This document shows, piece by piece, positions 55,667 through 64,000 of a stretch of 64,000 nt of DNA. The stretch lies in contig JAABTX010000003.1 in NCBI GenBank assembly GCA_011389655.1, forward strand, positions 1 through 64,000, written 5' to 3'. The notes below the pieces were generated by a model. That model was not told the origin of the DNA and searched no databases. It worked only from the letters and a program-made list of their open reading frames with translations. The translations under genes were made by a program, and so were the position numbers. This DNA comes from Thioalkalivibrio sp. (GTDB lineage: Bacteria; Pseudomonadota; Gammaproteobacteria; Ectothiorhodospirales; Ectothiorhodospiraceae). Positions within the stretch are counted from its first letter, which is position 1. Every line of letters starts with the position of its first letter.

Positions 55667-56416
55667 ATGACCGAAGGATCCTCACAAGCCGTGGCCGTGG
55701 ATGCCGAGATCCGCTGCATCACCTTCGATCTCGACGACACCCTGTGGCCGGTGATGCCGGCGATCCATCGCGCCGAGGCCCGCTTATACGAGTGGCTGCG
55801 TGTCAACGCGCCGCAGGTGTGCGAGCGCTACAGTCCCGAGGCCCTGGTCGCCGCCCGCGGCGCCTTCATCCGGTCGGCACCCACATCCGAGCGGCACGAT
55901 CTCACCGGCCTGCGCAAGCGCTGGCTGCGCGGTATTGCCGAGGAGACGGGGGCCTGCCCGGAGCGCATCAGCTCCGAGGGCTTCGAGGTCTTCTGGATCG
56001 CGCGCAACGAGGTCGAACCGGATCCCGAGGCCGCCTCCGTCCTGGAGGTGCTGTCGCGCCACTTCCGGCTCGGTGCGATCAGCAATGGCAACGCCGACGT
56101 CTTCCGGACGCCGCTTGGCCGCTACTTCGATTTCGCGGTCCCGGCGGCCGAGGCGGGCGCGGCGAAGCCCGACCCGGCGATCTTCCGCGCCGCGGTCCGG
56201 CGCGCCGGCGTCGCGGTCGAGTCCATGCTCCACATCGGCGACGATCCGCTCTGCGACGTGCTGGGTGCGCGCAAGGCCGGCATGCGCGCGGGCTGGTTCA
56301 ACCCGCACACCACCGCCTGGCCGCACGACGAGCCCGGACCCGAATTCGCCTTCGGGCGCCTGGGCCAGATCCCGATCCGGCTCGGCCTGGTCAGACCCGC
56401 ACCGTTGCGCCCATGA
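55667..56416 (+). CDS. HAD-superfamily hydrolase
   Basis: The 249-aa protein has HAD motif I DLDDTLWP (D21, D23), motif II AISNGN, motif III Lys in AGAAKPDPAIF and motif IV GDDPLCDV. The helical cap between motifs I and II places it in the C1 group, like YigB/YjjG. The substrate is unknown; members hydrolyse FMN or nucleotide phosphates. It is divergent from trmJ, and its 3' end overlaps kdsB by 26 bp tail to tail. Confidence 0.88.
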   Translation: MTEGSSQAVAVDAEIRCITFDLDDTLWPVMPAIHRAEARLYEWLRVNAPQVCERYSPEALVAARGAFIRSAPTSERHDLTGLRKRWLRGIAEETGACPERISSEGFEVFWIARNEVEPDPEAASVLEVLSRHFRLGAISNGNADVFRTPLGRYFDFAVPAAEAGAAKPDPAIFRAAVRRAGVAVESMLHIGDDPLCDVLGARKAGMRAGWFNPHTTAWPHDEPGPEFAFGRLGQIPIRLGLVRPAPLRP

Positions 56417-57164
56417 GCGCCTCCAGTCGCTCGACATCCTCCGGCGTGTCCACGCCCGGGGGCACGCCCAGGTCCACCGAGCCCACCTGAATCCACGCAC
56501 CGAGCGCCAGCGCCCGCAGCTGCTCGAGCTGTTCGAGGCGCTCCAGCCGCGCGGGCGGCTCGGCGGTGAGCCGGCGCAGGAAACCCGCGCGGTAGGCGTA
56601 CAGGCCGAGGTGCCGGCGCGCCAGCGACAGATCCGGTGCCTGCCCGAGCCGGTGCGCCTCCCGGTCCCAGGGGATCGGCGCACGCGAGAAGTACAGGGCC
56701 CGCCCGGAGGCATCGGTCACCAGCTTCACCTGGTTGGGATCGTGCAGATCCCCGACAGCGCGGATCGGCACGCCCAGGGTCGCCATGTCCGCCCCGGGAT
56801 GGCGCTCCAGCAGCGATGCCAGTTCATCCAGCAGGCTGCCCGGCGTCAGCGGCTCGTCTCCCTGCAGGTTCACCACGCAGGTGGCGTCGGACCAGCCCTC
56901 CTCCGCCGCAACCGCCGCGATCCGGTCGGTTCCCGAAGGCAGATCGGCCGGCGTCCACCGCGCCTCGGCACCGGCCTGGCGCGCGGCCTCGAGCACCCGC
57001 TCGTCGTCGCTGGCGACGATCACCTGCCGTGCCGCGCTCTCCCGCGCCCGGGCGACCACGTGCGCGATCAGGGGCCTTCCCGCAATCGCGATCAACGGCT
57101 TCCCCGGCAACCGGCTGGACGCCATCCGCGCGGGGATCACCACCACGAATCCGTGTTCAGTCAT
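56391..57164 (-). CDS. kdsB: 3-deoxy-manno-octulosonate cytidylyltransferase
   Basis: The 257-aa enzyme makes CMP-Kdo for lipopolysaccharide. It has VVIPARMASSRLPGKPL, SGTDRIA, VNLQGDEPL and YFSRAPIPWDR. I start at the ATG at 57164 (MTEHGFVVVIPAR). The longer track ORF takes its first residues (MGKTKCAH) from a dispersed repeat. It is distal in the exbB-exbD-lpxK-ycaR-kdsB cluster, separated from ycaR by 199 bp containing that repeat. Confidence 0.95.
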   Translation of the reverse strand: MTEHGFVVVIPARMASSRLPGKPLIAIAGRPLIAHVVARARESAARQVIVASDDERVLEAARQAGAEARWTPADLPSGTDRIAAVAAEEGWSDATCVVNLQGDEPLTPGSLLDELASLLERHPGADMATLGVPIRAVGDLHDPNQVKLVTDASGRALYFSRAPIPWDREAHRLGQAPDLSLARRHLGLYAYRAGFLRRLTAEPPARLERLEQLEQLRALALGAWIQVGSVDLGVPPGVDTPEDVERLEALMGATVRV

Positions 57165-57179
57165 ATGCAATCCGGGTCT

Positions 57180-57212
57180 TTGGTGGGCACACTTCGTTTT
57201 GCCCACCCTGCA
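57180..57212. repeat. Partial copy of the CGTAGGGTGGGC repeat
   Basis: ggtgggcacacttcgttttgcccaccctgcag matches one half of the element at 33497-33579. It lies between ycaR and kdsB, so it interrupts an otherwise tight operon. Confidence 0.6.
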
Positions 57213-57363
57213 GCTGTCCCCGGCCCTCTGACCGTCGAGGCGCCGGAGGGTGGGCGCTGCGGGCGGGTGTCGGCAGCAGGGATGCTGCCGTCAAGCCTAC
57301 ACGGATGTATTCACGGCGTCCCGCCGGCAGGAGCGCCCCTCCGATTCCGCCCCGGAACGCAGC

Positions 57364-57558
57364 TCACTTCCCGCGCCAGCGTTCCTTTTCCTCCTCCGAG
57401 AGCACGCGGGCCTCGTCTTCGAGCATCACCGGGATGTCGTCCCGGATCGGATAGGCCAGGCCGGCGGAGACCGAGATCAGTTCCTGTGCCTCGCGGTCGT
57501 AGTGGAGCGGGCCCTTGGTGACCGGGCAGACGAGAATATCGAGCAGGCGCTTGTCCAT
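57364..57558 (-). CDS. ycaR: Trm112-like small protein YcaR (UPF0434)
   Basis: The 64-aa protein ([18 protein letters not shown]...) resembles the zinc-ribbon-like Trm112 fold with only one CP motif left. YcaR is found between lpxK and kdsB in most gammaproteobacteria, as here. Its function is uncharacterised. It begins 6 bp after lpxK. Confidence 0.92.
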   Translation of the reverse strand: MDKRLLDILVCPVTKGPLHYDREAQELISVSAGLAYPIRDDIPVMLEDEARVLSEEEKERWRGK

Positions 57559-57564
57559 CTTGTG

Positions 57565-58578
57565 TTACCCCAGGTATTTGAGCCGAATGGATGTCTCGAG
57601 GCGGTGCAGCAGCGCCTGTTCCAGGCCGGCCTCGGGCTGTGCCGAGACCGGCCAGTACCAGTGCCGCTCATCGGCGAAGTCCCGGCATTTTACGGCATCC
57701 TTCTCGGTCATCAGTACCGGGGCCTGATCGTCGAAGACAATGTCCCGCGCCCGAAAGCGGTGGTGATCGGGGAAGGGATGCGGCACCACGGCGATGCCTG
57801 CCGCCTCGAGGGCGTCGAAAAACCGCTCGGGATCGGCGATTCCCGCCACTGCGTGGGCGACCTGTCCGGCCAGTTCCTGCAGGGGCCGCGTGGAGGCCGG
57901 GCGATCCACCCGGCGCAGCAACGTCGATGGCGCCAGGTGCATGCGGTACTCGCCAGGCTGGGGGTCCCCGCCCGTGACCACCACGAAATCCGCCCGTTCG
58001 GCGGCCGAACGGGGCTCGCGCAACGGACCGGCGGGGAGGCACAGACCGTTGCCGAACCGGCGCCGGCCATCAACCATCAGGATGCTGATGTCCCTTGGCA
58101 GTCGGTGATGCTGCAGCCCATCGTCGGAGATCACCACGTCCACGCCCTGTTGCTCGGCCAGCGCGCGGGCCGCCCGCACACGGTCGCGGTCCACCCAGAC
58201 CGGCAACGCGGTGCGCCGTGCCAGCATGATCGGCTCGTCCCCGACCGTGGCCGGGTCGGCGCCGGGACCCACCAGCACGCTGGCGGCCCCGTTGCGACGT
58301 CCGTAGCCACGGCTGACGATGCCCGGTCGATAGCCGGCATCCCGCAGCCGCCCCGCGAGCCACGCGGTCATGGGCGTCTTCCCGCTGCCGCCCACTGTGA
58401 TATTGCCGATGACGATCACCGCCTTCACCGGCAGGAAGACGGTGCGCTGGACCTCCTCCAGCCGGTTGCGCTTCCAGTTCGCGATCCCCGCGTAGATCAG
58501 CGACAGCGGAAACATGGCCGCGGCAAAGGGACCGCGCCGGCTCCACTGGCGCCACAGCCACCGCTCTACCACATCCAC
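57565..58578 (-). CDS. lpxK: Tetraacyldisaccharide 4'-kinase LpxK
   Basis: LpxK phosphorylates the lipid A precursor at the 4' position. The 337-aa protein has an N-terminal membrane helix (FPLSLIYAGIANWKR) and a P-loop in GNITVGGSGKTP (about 58-69). DEPIMLARR, DDGLQHHRL and a C-terminal VLMTEKDAVK also fit. It follows and overlaps by 13 bp the WaaA-like gene upstream. Confidence 0.95.
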   Translation of the reverse strand: MDVVERWLWRQWSRRGPFAAAMFPLSLIYAGIANWKRNRLEEVQRTVFLPVKAVIVIGNITVGGSGKTPMTAWLAGRLRDAGYRPGIVSRGYGRRNGAASVLVGPGADPATVGDEPIMLARRTALPVWVDRDRVRAARALAEQQGVDVVISDDGLQHHRLPRDISILMVDGRRRFGNGLCLPAGPLREPRSAAERADFVVVTGGDPQPGEYRMHLAPSTLLRRVDRPASTRPLQELAGQVAHAVAGIADPERFFDALEAAGIAVVPHPFPDHHRFRARDIVFDDQAPVLMTEKDAVKCRDFADERHWYWPVSAQPEAGLEQALLHRLETSIRLKYLG

Positions 58579-59750
58579 ACCCGGTCCATCAGGGCCGTGA
58601 GGTTTGCATCGACCTGACGCCGTTCCTCCCAGAACCGCCGGCGCCCCGCGTCCCCCCGCCTCCGGCGCAGGGCCTCGTCGCCCCGCAGTTCCTGCCAGTG
58701 GCCGGTGACCCCGGCCGGGGCCGGGAGAAGTGCCACCGGCAGGCCGTCGACGTCTGCCTGTGCGCCGAGACTCAGTGCCGAACCCGCGGCCAGGGCCTGC
58801 CAGAGCGCGTGGCGTCCGGGATATGCGAGATGCACGCCGTGGGCCGCGCTTGCCGCCGCGGCATACCAGCGGGGGTCATCCACGTGCAGCAGGGTCCCTC
58901 CCGGCAGGCCCGTGCGATCCCAGGCACTGGCCTTCAGCGTGGCCTCGGCGGGAGACACACCACCCTCGAGGCTCACCATCAGGATGTCGTCGCCGGACGG
59001 CGGCCATGCCTGCCACGCCTCCAGCCACGCCGGCCATTGTGCAGCCGTGCCGTGCCACCACCACAGGTGCCGTTCACCGCCCCCCGCGAGGCTGCGGAGC
59101 ACTACGTCGGCCTGGGCCTCGGCAAAGCGCGCCTGAGGATCCGCGGCGGGCATCAGCTCGCCGGCCTGCCCCGTTTCCTGCCAGCCGGCGCGATCCGCCG
59201 CGGACAGAGGCCAGGCCACGGCGACGGGGGCGGTGGCGGCACCACCGACGACGGCCACCGGCGCCAGTGTCCTCCGCAGCAGGTTCTCCGGCGGCGTCGA
59301 TTCCGCGACGATGATGCCGCAGGGCTGAAAGCGATCCAGCACCCGGGTCACTACGCTCGGCCGGTCGCAGGGACCGTACCCGATCCCGACCCTCGGCCAG
59401 GGCTGCAGCAGGCGGGTGAGCAGCGCCGGATCGTCCTCCTCGAAGGTCAGCACCACTCGCACGTCGCGGCGCCGGTCGCGAACCGCACCCAGCAGCTCCA
59501 CGCCGAGCCGGAGCGAATCCGGGCCGGCACCGGCCTTGATCCAGACCACGCGGCCGCGTCCCTCCGGCGGTGTCAGGAAGCCGAGGCGGGCACGCGCACG
59601 GTGACCCTCGCCCTGGCGGTAGTCGCGCACCAGCGCACGCCATACCGCCCCGAACGCCGCGCTGTAACCGGGATCCGATTTCAATGGAGCGGGCTCCGGG
59701 ACCGCGGTTGCGGGCCGTGCCGCCACGTGGTCGGGGTGCCGGACGCGCAT
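58566..59750 (-). CDS. WaaA/KdtA-like GT-B protein lacking the catalytic glutamate
   Basis: I align this 394-aa protein by eye to Kdo transferase. YRQGEGHRARARLGFL matches YRKRWGERYGF, VVWIKAGAGPDSLR stands where WaaA has the catalytic HSVSVGETLA block, and RFQPCGIIVAESTPPENLL stands where it has KLVLIMETELWPNLI. AYPGRHALWQALAAGSALSLG resembles the donor-site GGHNPLEAAA region. The Glu of SVGE is absent, and so is the N-terminal membrane anchor. It sits in the place where msbA often lies, between exbD and lpxK. It is either an inactive paralogue or a transferase of changed specificity; similarity is weak. Confidence 0.5.
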   Translation of the reverse strand: MRVRHPDHVAARPATAVPEPAPLKSDPGYSAAFGAVWRALVRDYRQGEGHRARARLGFLTPPEGRGRVVWIKAGAGPDSLRLGVELLGAVRDRRRDVRVVLTFEEDDPALLTRLLQPWPRVGIGYGPCDRPSVVTRVLDRFQPCGIIVAESTPPENLLRRTLAPVAVVGGAATAPVAVAWPLSAADRAGWQETGQAGELMPAADPQARFAEAQADVVLRSLAGGGERHLWWWHGTAAQWPAWLEAWQAWPPSGDDILMVSLEGGVSPAEATLKASAWDRTGLPGGTLLHVDDPRWYAAAASAAHGVHLAYPGRHALWQALAAGSALSLGAQADVDGLPVALLPAPAGVTGHWQELRGDEALRRRRGDAGRRRFWEERRQVDANLTALMDRVWMW

Positions 59751-59783
59751 CCGGCGCGAACGGTCCGGCCCGGTGTCCGCGGA

Positions 59784-60209
59784 CTACTCTGCATCCGGTC
59801 CGGTTCCGACCGTCGCAATCGAGACCGCGGTGACGCCAAGCCGGCCCACCACGTCCAGTGCAGTGACCACCGACTGGTGGGTCGTGCCGGCATCCGCCCG
59901 GATCAGCACGGGATCCTCGGGCCGATCAGCGAGCGCCTGCTCCACCGCCCGTTCCAGGGTCTCGGGACGGCGGTTCACCAGCTCGCGGTCATCGACGTAG
60001 TACTGCCCCGTGGCATCGATCAGGATGTCGACCCACGCGCGTTCGGTGGCCACCGGCTCACGCTCGGCGGATGGAAGCTGCAGCTGGATGTCGGCGTGGC
60101 GATCGAAGGTGGTGGAGACCATGAAGAAGATCAGCAGCAGGAACACCACGTCGATCAGCGGCGTGAGATTGATCCCCGCCTCGTCGGTGCGTGGCCTGCG
60201 GAAGTTCAT
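59784..60209 (-). CDS. exbD: Biopolymer transport protein ExbD/TolR family
   Basis: The 141-aa protein has one membrane helix (about 16-35) carrying the conserved Asp in NLTPLIDVVFLLLIFFMV and a periplasmic domain. With ExbB it forms a proton-driven motor. In this exbBD-lpxK-kdsB setting the motor probably serves envelope transport rather than a nearby TonB, which is not present. It overlaps exbB by 4 bp. Confidence 0.94.
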   Translation of the reverse strand: MNFRRPRTDEAGINLTPLIDVVFLLLIFFMVSTTFDRHADIQLQLPSAEREPVATERAWVDILIDATGQYYVDDRELVNRRPETLERAVEQALADRPEDPVLIRADAGTTHQSVVTALDVVGRLGVTAVSIATVGTGPDAE

Positions 60210-60841
60210 GTGACCGGACCCGCCCCGGAGGCGCTGCGCTCGCCGTGGATCACCTCGACCAGCTTCACGGCCTCCATCTCCATCTCCAGCACGAGTTCGT
60301 CGACCCGGCCGCGGAAATAGCGGTGGAAGATCAGTGTCGGAATCGCGACGCCAATGCCCGCGGCGGTGGTCACCAGGGCCTGCGAGATGCCCCCGGCGAG
60401 ATCACGCGGGCTGCCGACACCGACGTCGGTGATCACGGTGAAGACCTCGATCATCCCCACCACGGTGCCGAGCAGCCCCAGCAGCGGCGTGATCATCGCG
60501 ATCGTCCCGAGGGTATTCAGGAAGCGCTCCAGTTCGTATGCGACCCGCCGCCCAGTCTCCTCGATGGTCTCCTTCATCACCTCGCGCGAACGGTCCTGTG
60601 CCGCCAGTCCGGCCGCCAGCACCCGACCCAGCGGGGACCGTGCGCGCAGCCGCTGCAGCTGCATGTCGGCATCGGGCCCGCCGCCACGAACCTGCTCCCA
60701 GACCGTCAGCAGCAGTCCCCGGGGGACCACCCGCGAGCGGCGCAGCGACCAGAGGCGTTCCAGCACAATGGCCATTGCAATCACCGAACACAGCAGGATC
60801 GGCACCATCAGCCAACCGCCCGCCCTCACGATCTCCAGCAT
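60206..60841 (-). CDS. exbB: Biopolymer transport protein ExbB/TolQ family (MotA/TolQ/ExbB proton channel)
   Basis: The 211-aa protein has three helices and the family block FLNTLGTIAMITPLLGLLGTVVGMIEVF at about 112-139, plus GISQALVTTAAGIGVAIP. GGAGGT lies 4-5 nt before the ATG at 60841, which I prefer to 60853. It forms the stator pore with ExbD, the next gene. Confidence 0.94.
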   Translation of the reverse strand: MLEIVRAGGWLMVPILLCSVIAMAIVLERLWSLRRSRVVPRGLLLTVWEQVRGGGPDADMQLQRLRARSPLGRVLAAGLAAQDRSREVMKETIEETGRRVAYELERFLNTLGTIAMITPLLGLLGTVVGMIEVFTVITDVGVGSPRDLAGGISQALVTTAAGIGVAIPTLIFHRYFRGRVDELVLEMEMEAVKLVEVIHGERSASGAGPVT

Positions 60842-60943
60842 ACCGACCTCCATCCTCTCGCGTCCGCGGTGCTGCCCCGCCCGCGATCAACCGGTGATGA
60901 TAACTGCAGCCCCGAAGGCACGAAACTCGCCGCCGGCCCGATT

Positions 60944-62260
60944 TCAGGCGCGGGTGAACAACGCCATGGACTCCACGTGCGCCGTGTGCGGAAACATGTC
61001 CATGATCCCGGCCGCTTCCAGGCGGTAACCGAAGTGATGCACCAGCCGCTCGGCGTCCCGGGCCAGCGTGGCCGGGTTGCAGGACACGTACAGCAGGCGC
61101 GGAATCGCGATCGGTCCCAGCGCCTCGACCACCATCGCGGCCCCGGCCCGGGGCGGGTCCAGCAGTGCGCGGTCGAAGGGGTCGCGCAGCCACGGCCGGT
61201 CGCCGAGCGTCTCGTCATCGAGGTTGGCGCAGACATGGCGGGTGTTGCGGATACCCTGCGCCTCGGCATTGGCTCGCGCGCGCTCGAGCATCCGCGCGTC
61301 GCCCTCGACACCGACCACCTCGCCGGCGCGCCGCGCCAGCGGCAGCGTGAAGTTGCCGAGACCGCAGAAGAGATCCAGCACGCGGGAACCTGCATCGGGC
61401 TCCAGCAGATCGAGCGCCCGGCGCACCATCTCGCGGTTGACCCCCGCATGCACCTGGATGAAGTCGAGCGGCGCGAAGTCCACCGCTACGTCGAAATCGG
61501 GGTGGCCATAGGACAGGCCGGTGCGTGGCCCGGCGTGGTAGTGCACGCTGTTCGGCCCCGCCGGCTGCAGATGGATCTGCAGCCCCTCCGTGTCGGCAAA
61601 CTCCGCAAGCCGCCGGCCGTCCGCCTCGGAGAGCGGCTGCAGATGCCGGAAGACCAGCGCGGCCGTGCCGGAATCGTCCACTACCGCCTCGATCTGCGGG
61701 ATCTTCGCGCGCGCGTCCAGCCCGTCGATCAGCCTGCGCAGCTGGCCGATCCGCTGCCCGAGCGCCGGGTGCAGCACGGGGCAGTCCCACATGTCCGCGA
61801 GGTAGCGCCCGGCGCGCTCGCGAAAGCCCACCAGTGTGCCCCCCTTTTTCGGCACGTACTTGACCCCCAGCCGGGCCGTGCGCCGGTAACCCAGGGTATC
61901 CCCGATCAGCGGCTCCAGCCGTCGCTCCGGGCTCACGCGCCCGATCCGGGACAGGGCCTCGAACAGGCCGTTCTCCTTCAGCTGCCGCTGCAGCCCCATG
62001 TCCGCGTGCATCAGCCGACACCCGCCGCAGATCCCGAACCACGTGCAAGGGGGCTCCACCCGTTCCGGCGCCGGTTCCAGTACGGACTCGAGCCGCGCGA
62101 TGTCGTAGTTCCGCTTGCGCCGGGTCTGGACCGCCCGCACGCGCTCACCGGGCAACGCACCGGGTACGAAGCAGGCCTTGCCGTCGCGGCGCCCGACCCC
62201 CTGCCCGTCCAGGGTCAGGTCCTCGATCCGGACTTCGAACGGGTTGCGGTCGGTGCTCAT
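60944..62260 (-). CDS. rlmD: 23S rRNA (uracil-1939-C5)-methyltransferase RlmD
   Basis: The 438-aa enzyme has a TRAM domain (about 8-65) and [4Fe-4S] ligands in CTWFGICGGC with the fourth Cys in MWDCPVL. It has a SAM-binding LDLFCGLGNFTLPLA block and the catalytic Cys in YVSCNPATLARD. Its ATG at 62260 overlaps the exonuclease stop. Confidence 0.95.
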   Translation of the reverse strand: MSTDRNPFEVRIEDLTLDGQGVGRRDGKACFVPGALPGERVRAVQTRRKRNYDIARLESVLEPAPERVEPPCTWFGICGGCRLMHADMGLQRQLKENGLFEALSRIGRVSPERRLEPLIGDTLGYRRTARLGVKYVPKKGGTLVGFRERAGRYLADMWDCPVLHPALGQRIGQLRRLIDGLDARAKIPQIEAVVDDSGTAALVFRHLQPLSEADGRRLAEFADTEGLQIHLQPAGPNSVHYHAGPRTGLSYGHPDFDVAVDFAPLDFIQVHAGVNREMVRRALDLLEPDAGSRVLDLFCGLGNFTLPLARRAGEVVGVEGDARMLERARANAEAQGIRNTRHVCANLDDETLGDRPWLRDPFDRALLDPPRAGAAMVVEALGPIAIPRLLYVSCNPATLARDAERLVHHFGYRLEAAGIMDMFPHTAHVESMALFTRA

Positions 62261-63060
62261 GCGCTGGCGCGAGCGGGGGCCGCGCCGCTCCATGCCGACA
62301 GGAAGGCATCCAGATGCGGCTGCCGTTCCTGGGCGAGGTAGCCGCGCAGGAGCCCCTTGCGCTGCTCCAGCGCCTCGGCGCTCAGCGCGCCGCGCATGCG
62401 CTCAAAGTGCAGAAAGACCAGGTAGGTGTTCAGCACGTCGTGCTCGACGTAGTCGTGGATCATGCGACGATTTCCGTCCCGCCACGCGGGCCAGACCTGG
62501 CTGCCGTCCATCCCCAGTTTTCCGGGAAGTCCGAGCAGCGAGGCGATCATGTCGAGGCCGGCCACCGCCCGCGGCTGGTAGCCGGCGAGCACGTCCATCA
62601 GGTCGATGTGGCGCCAGTGAAAGCGGCTGAGATAGTTGTTGTAGCGGAAGCTGCGGTCCTCGTCCCCCTGGTCCCAGTAGCGCGGCGCGGCGACCCCGTG
62701 CAGCAGGGCGCGGTAGTGCAGCACCGGCAGGTCGAAGCCGCCGCCGTTCCAGCTGACGAGGGTCGGGGTCCGCTTCTCGATCACCTCGAAGAACTGGCGC
62801 AGCAGTTCCGCCTCGTCCTCGGTATCGCGCCCGAATGCGGAGACCTTGATCTGCTCGCCGCCCTGGTACAGCACCCCGATCGAGACCACGCGCTGCAGGG
62901 GGTGCTGCAGGAATTCCGTGCCCGTCCGGATGCGGCGCAGCGCGAACAGTGCCTCGGCCACCTCGGCGTCGGACAGCCCCTCGAAATCGTGCAGCCGCCG
63001 CGCGCCTTCGATGTCGGGAACCGTCTCGAGGTCGAAGACCAGTACCGGCCCGCTGCTCAT
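62257..63060 (-). CDS. Predicted 3'-5' exonuclease, PolB-like (DEDDy RNase H fold)
   Basis: The 267-aa protein has Exo I in VLVFDLETVPD (DxE), Exo II in VSWNGGGFDLPVL and Exo III in YVEHDVLNTYLV (YxxxD-like), which makes it a DEDDy exonuclease. It belongs to the PolB-like predicted 3'-5' exonuclease group. The substrate (DNA repair or RNA) is not known. It is tightly packed between cysM and rlmD, with 4-bp overlaps on both sides. Confidence 0.87.
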   Translation of the reverse strand: MSSGPVLVFDLETVPDIEGARRLHDFEGLSDAEVAEALFALRRIRTGTEFLQHPLQRVVSIGVLYQGGEQIKVSAFGRDTEDEAELLRQFFEVIEKRTPTLVSWNGGGFDLPVLHYRALLHGVAAPRYWDQGDEDRSFRYNNYLSRFHWRHIDLMDVLAGYQPRAVAGLDMIASLLGLPGKLGMDGSQVWPAWRDGNRRMIHDYVEHDVLNTYLVFLHFERMRGALSAEALEQRKGLLRGYLAQERQPHLDAFLSAWSGAAPARASA

Positions 63061-63965
63061 GCCGGGTACACGCCGGTCGAGATGTAGCGGTCACCCCGGT
63101 CGCAGACGATCGCGACCACCAGCCCGTCGCGAAGCCCGGCTGCCACCTTCAGGGCGGCGGCGACCGAGCCGCCGGAGGACACCCCGGCGAAGATCCCCTC
63201 CTCGGCGGCCAGCCGGCGCATCATCGTCTCGGCCTCCTCCTGGCTGATGTCCAGGGTCCGGTCAACCCGCGAGGCATCGAAGATCGACGGCAGGTAGGCC
63301 TCGGGCCAGCGCCGGATGCCCGGAATCGCAGAACCCTCGGTGGGCTGCACGCCGACGACGGTGACCGCGGAATCCTGCTCCTTCAGGAAGCGCGAGGTGC
63401 CCATGATGGTGCCCGTGGTCCCCATCGAACACACGAAGTGCGTGACCGCGCCCTCCGTGTCGCGCCAGATCTCCGGGCCGGTGCCGCGGTAGTGCGCGTC
63501 GGGATTGTCGGGGTTCGCAAACTGGTCGAGGACCCTGCCCCGGCCCTCGCGCTCCAGCTTCTGGGCCAGATCGCGTGCTCCCTCCATGCCCTGCTCCCGC
63601 GTGACCTGGATGATCTCCGCGCCGAAGGCCTTCATGGCGGCGCGGCGCTCGGCCGACATGTTCTCGGGCATGATCAGAAGCATGCGGTAGCCCTTTATCG
63701 CCGCGACCATCGCCAGCGCAATGCCGGTGTTGCCGCTGGTCGCCTCGATCAGCGTGGCGCCCGGACGGATCTCGCCGCGCAACTCGGCCTGCAGTATCAT
63801 GTTCAGGGCCGGCCGGTCCTTGACGGAGCCCGCCGGATTGTTGCCCTCGAGCTTCACCAGCACCGGCGCCGGCAACCCGGCCGCCAGGCGCTGCAACCGG
63901 ACCAGCGGGGTGTTGCCGACAAAGTCTTCCAGCGTGGGGAAGGATTCGGTCTTTGGTCGCCTCAT
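63057..63965 (-). CDS. cysM: Cysteine synthase B
   Basis: The 302-aa PLP enzyme joins O-acetylserine with sulfide or thiosulfate. It has the PLP Lys in NNPAGSVKDRPA (K49), the phosphate loop in SMGTTGTIMG and the substrate loop EATSGNTGIAL. CysM rather than CysK is indicated by length and by the RRWPEAYLPSIFD segment. The start ATG at 63965 gives MRRPKTESFP. A gtatac box just upstream (63971) may be part of the promoter. Confidence 0.94.
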   Translation of the reverse strand: MRRPKTESFPTLEDFVGNTPLVRLQRLAAGLPAPVLVKLEGNNPAGSVKDRPALNMILQAELRGEIRPGATLIEATSGNTGIALAMVAAIKGYRMLLIMPENMSAERRAAMKAFGAEIIQVTREQGMEGARDLAQKLEREGRGRVLDQFANPDNPDAHYRGTGPEIWRDTEGAVTHFVCSMGTTGTIMGTSRFLKEQDSAVTVVGVQPTEGSAIPGIRRWPEAYLPSIFDASRVDRTLDISQEEAETMMRRLAAEEGIFAGVSSGGSVAAALKVAAGLRDGLVVAIVCDRGDRYISTGVYPA

Positions 63966-64000
63966 GCCGGCAGAGTATACCGGCTCACGCAAGGGCGCAC

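Noticed and set aside
60191-62341. 716-aa ORF on the plus strand
   Set aside because: It is antisense to exbB and rlmD and has no recognisable domain.

Overview
The window is 64 kb of high-GC chromosomal DNA from a gammaproteobacterium. The order trmJ-cysE-iscR / ndk-rlmN-pilF-rodZ / hisS-yfgM-bamB-der is the gammaproteobacterial housekeeping block known from Pseudomonas. With the exbBD-lpxK-kdsB cluster, the yybP-ykoY leader and the abundant short palindromic repeats, I infer a Chromatiales/Ectothiorhodospiraceae-type organism (Thioalkalivibrio-like). The species cannot be read from the sequence. No rRNA, tRNA, CRISPR array, prophage or complete insertion sequence was found.

Layout. 0-1.5 kb: ABC exporter ATPase and a partial FtsX-type permease (minus), with a 102-bp insertion in their former ATGA overlap. 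2.1-5.7 kb: two tandem mgtE genes facing a UPF0016/GDT1 manganese exporter gene that carries a yybP-ykoY riboswitch. 5.8-7.1 kb: ispG, followed by a five-unit 88-bp repeat array. 7.7-28.7 kb: a large phosphate-starvation region. 28.9-35 kb: a Tat-exported TRAP transporter, a porin and a SLAC1/TehA-type channel. 35-43 kb: ferredoxin-NADP reductase, an AstE/aspartoacylase-like hydrolase, hisI-cysS, a DUF1007-NicO metal transport pair and an acyl-CoA synthetase. 43-55.5 kb: the housekeeping block on the minus strand. 55.6-64 kb: HAD phosphatase, kdsB-ycaR-lpxK-(WaaA-like)-exbD-exbB, rlmD, an exonuclease and cysM.

The main result is the phosphate region. It holds phoB-phoR, pstS-pstC-pstA-pstB-phoU, and beside them a set of genes expected to swap phospholipids for phosphorus-free lipids. 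These are a PlcP-type phospholipase C-like phosphoesterase, a GT4 glycosyltransferase with a PAP2 phosphatase, the ornithine-lipid acyltransferase OlsB and diacylglycerol kinase. By eye I find Pho boxes (7-bp CTGTCAT-like repeats at 11-bp steps) before pstS, phoB, the GT4-PAP2 pair, olsB, a pyruvate-kinase-like gene and an orphan 105-aa gene. Weaker ones lie before plcP and the porin. The pyruvate-kinase-like protein has lost the catalytic lysine region, and the 105-aa protein has no recognised family. These two are the best candidates for undescribed members of the phosphate response.

Intergenic DNA is rich in mobile palindromes. Seven clear copies of a GGGGACAGATTTATAAATCTGTCCCC palindrome occur, one of which supplies the last codons of phoU. 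There are also several other inverted-repeat families. The housekeeping block lacks iscS-iscX between iscR and ndk, and lacks ispG between rodZ and hisS.
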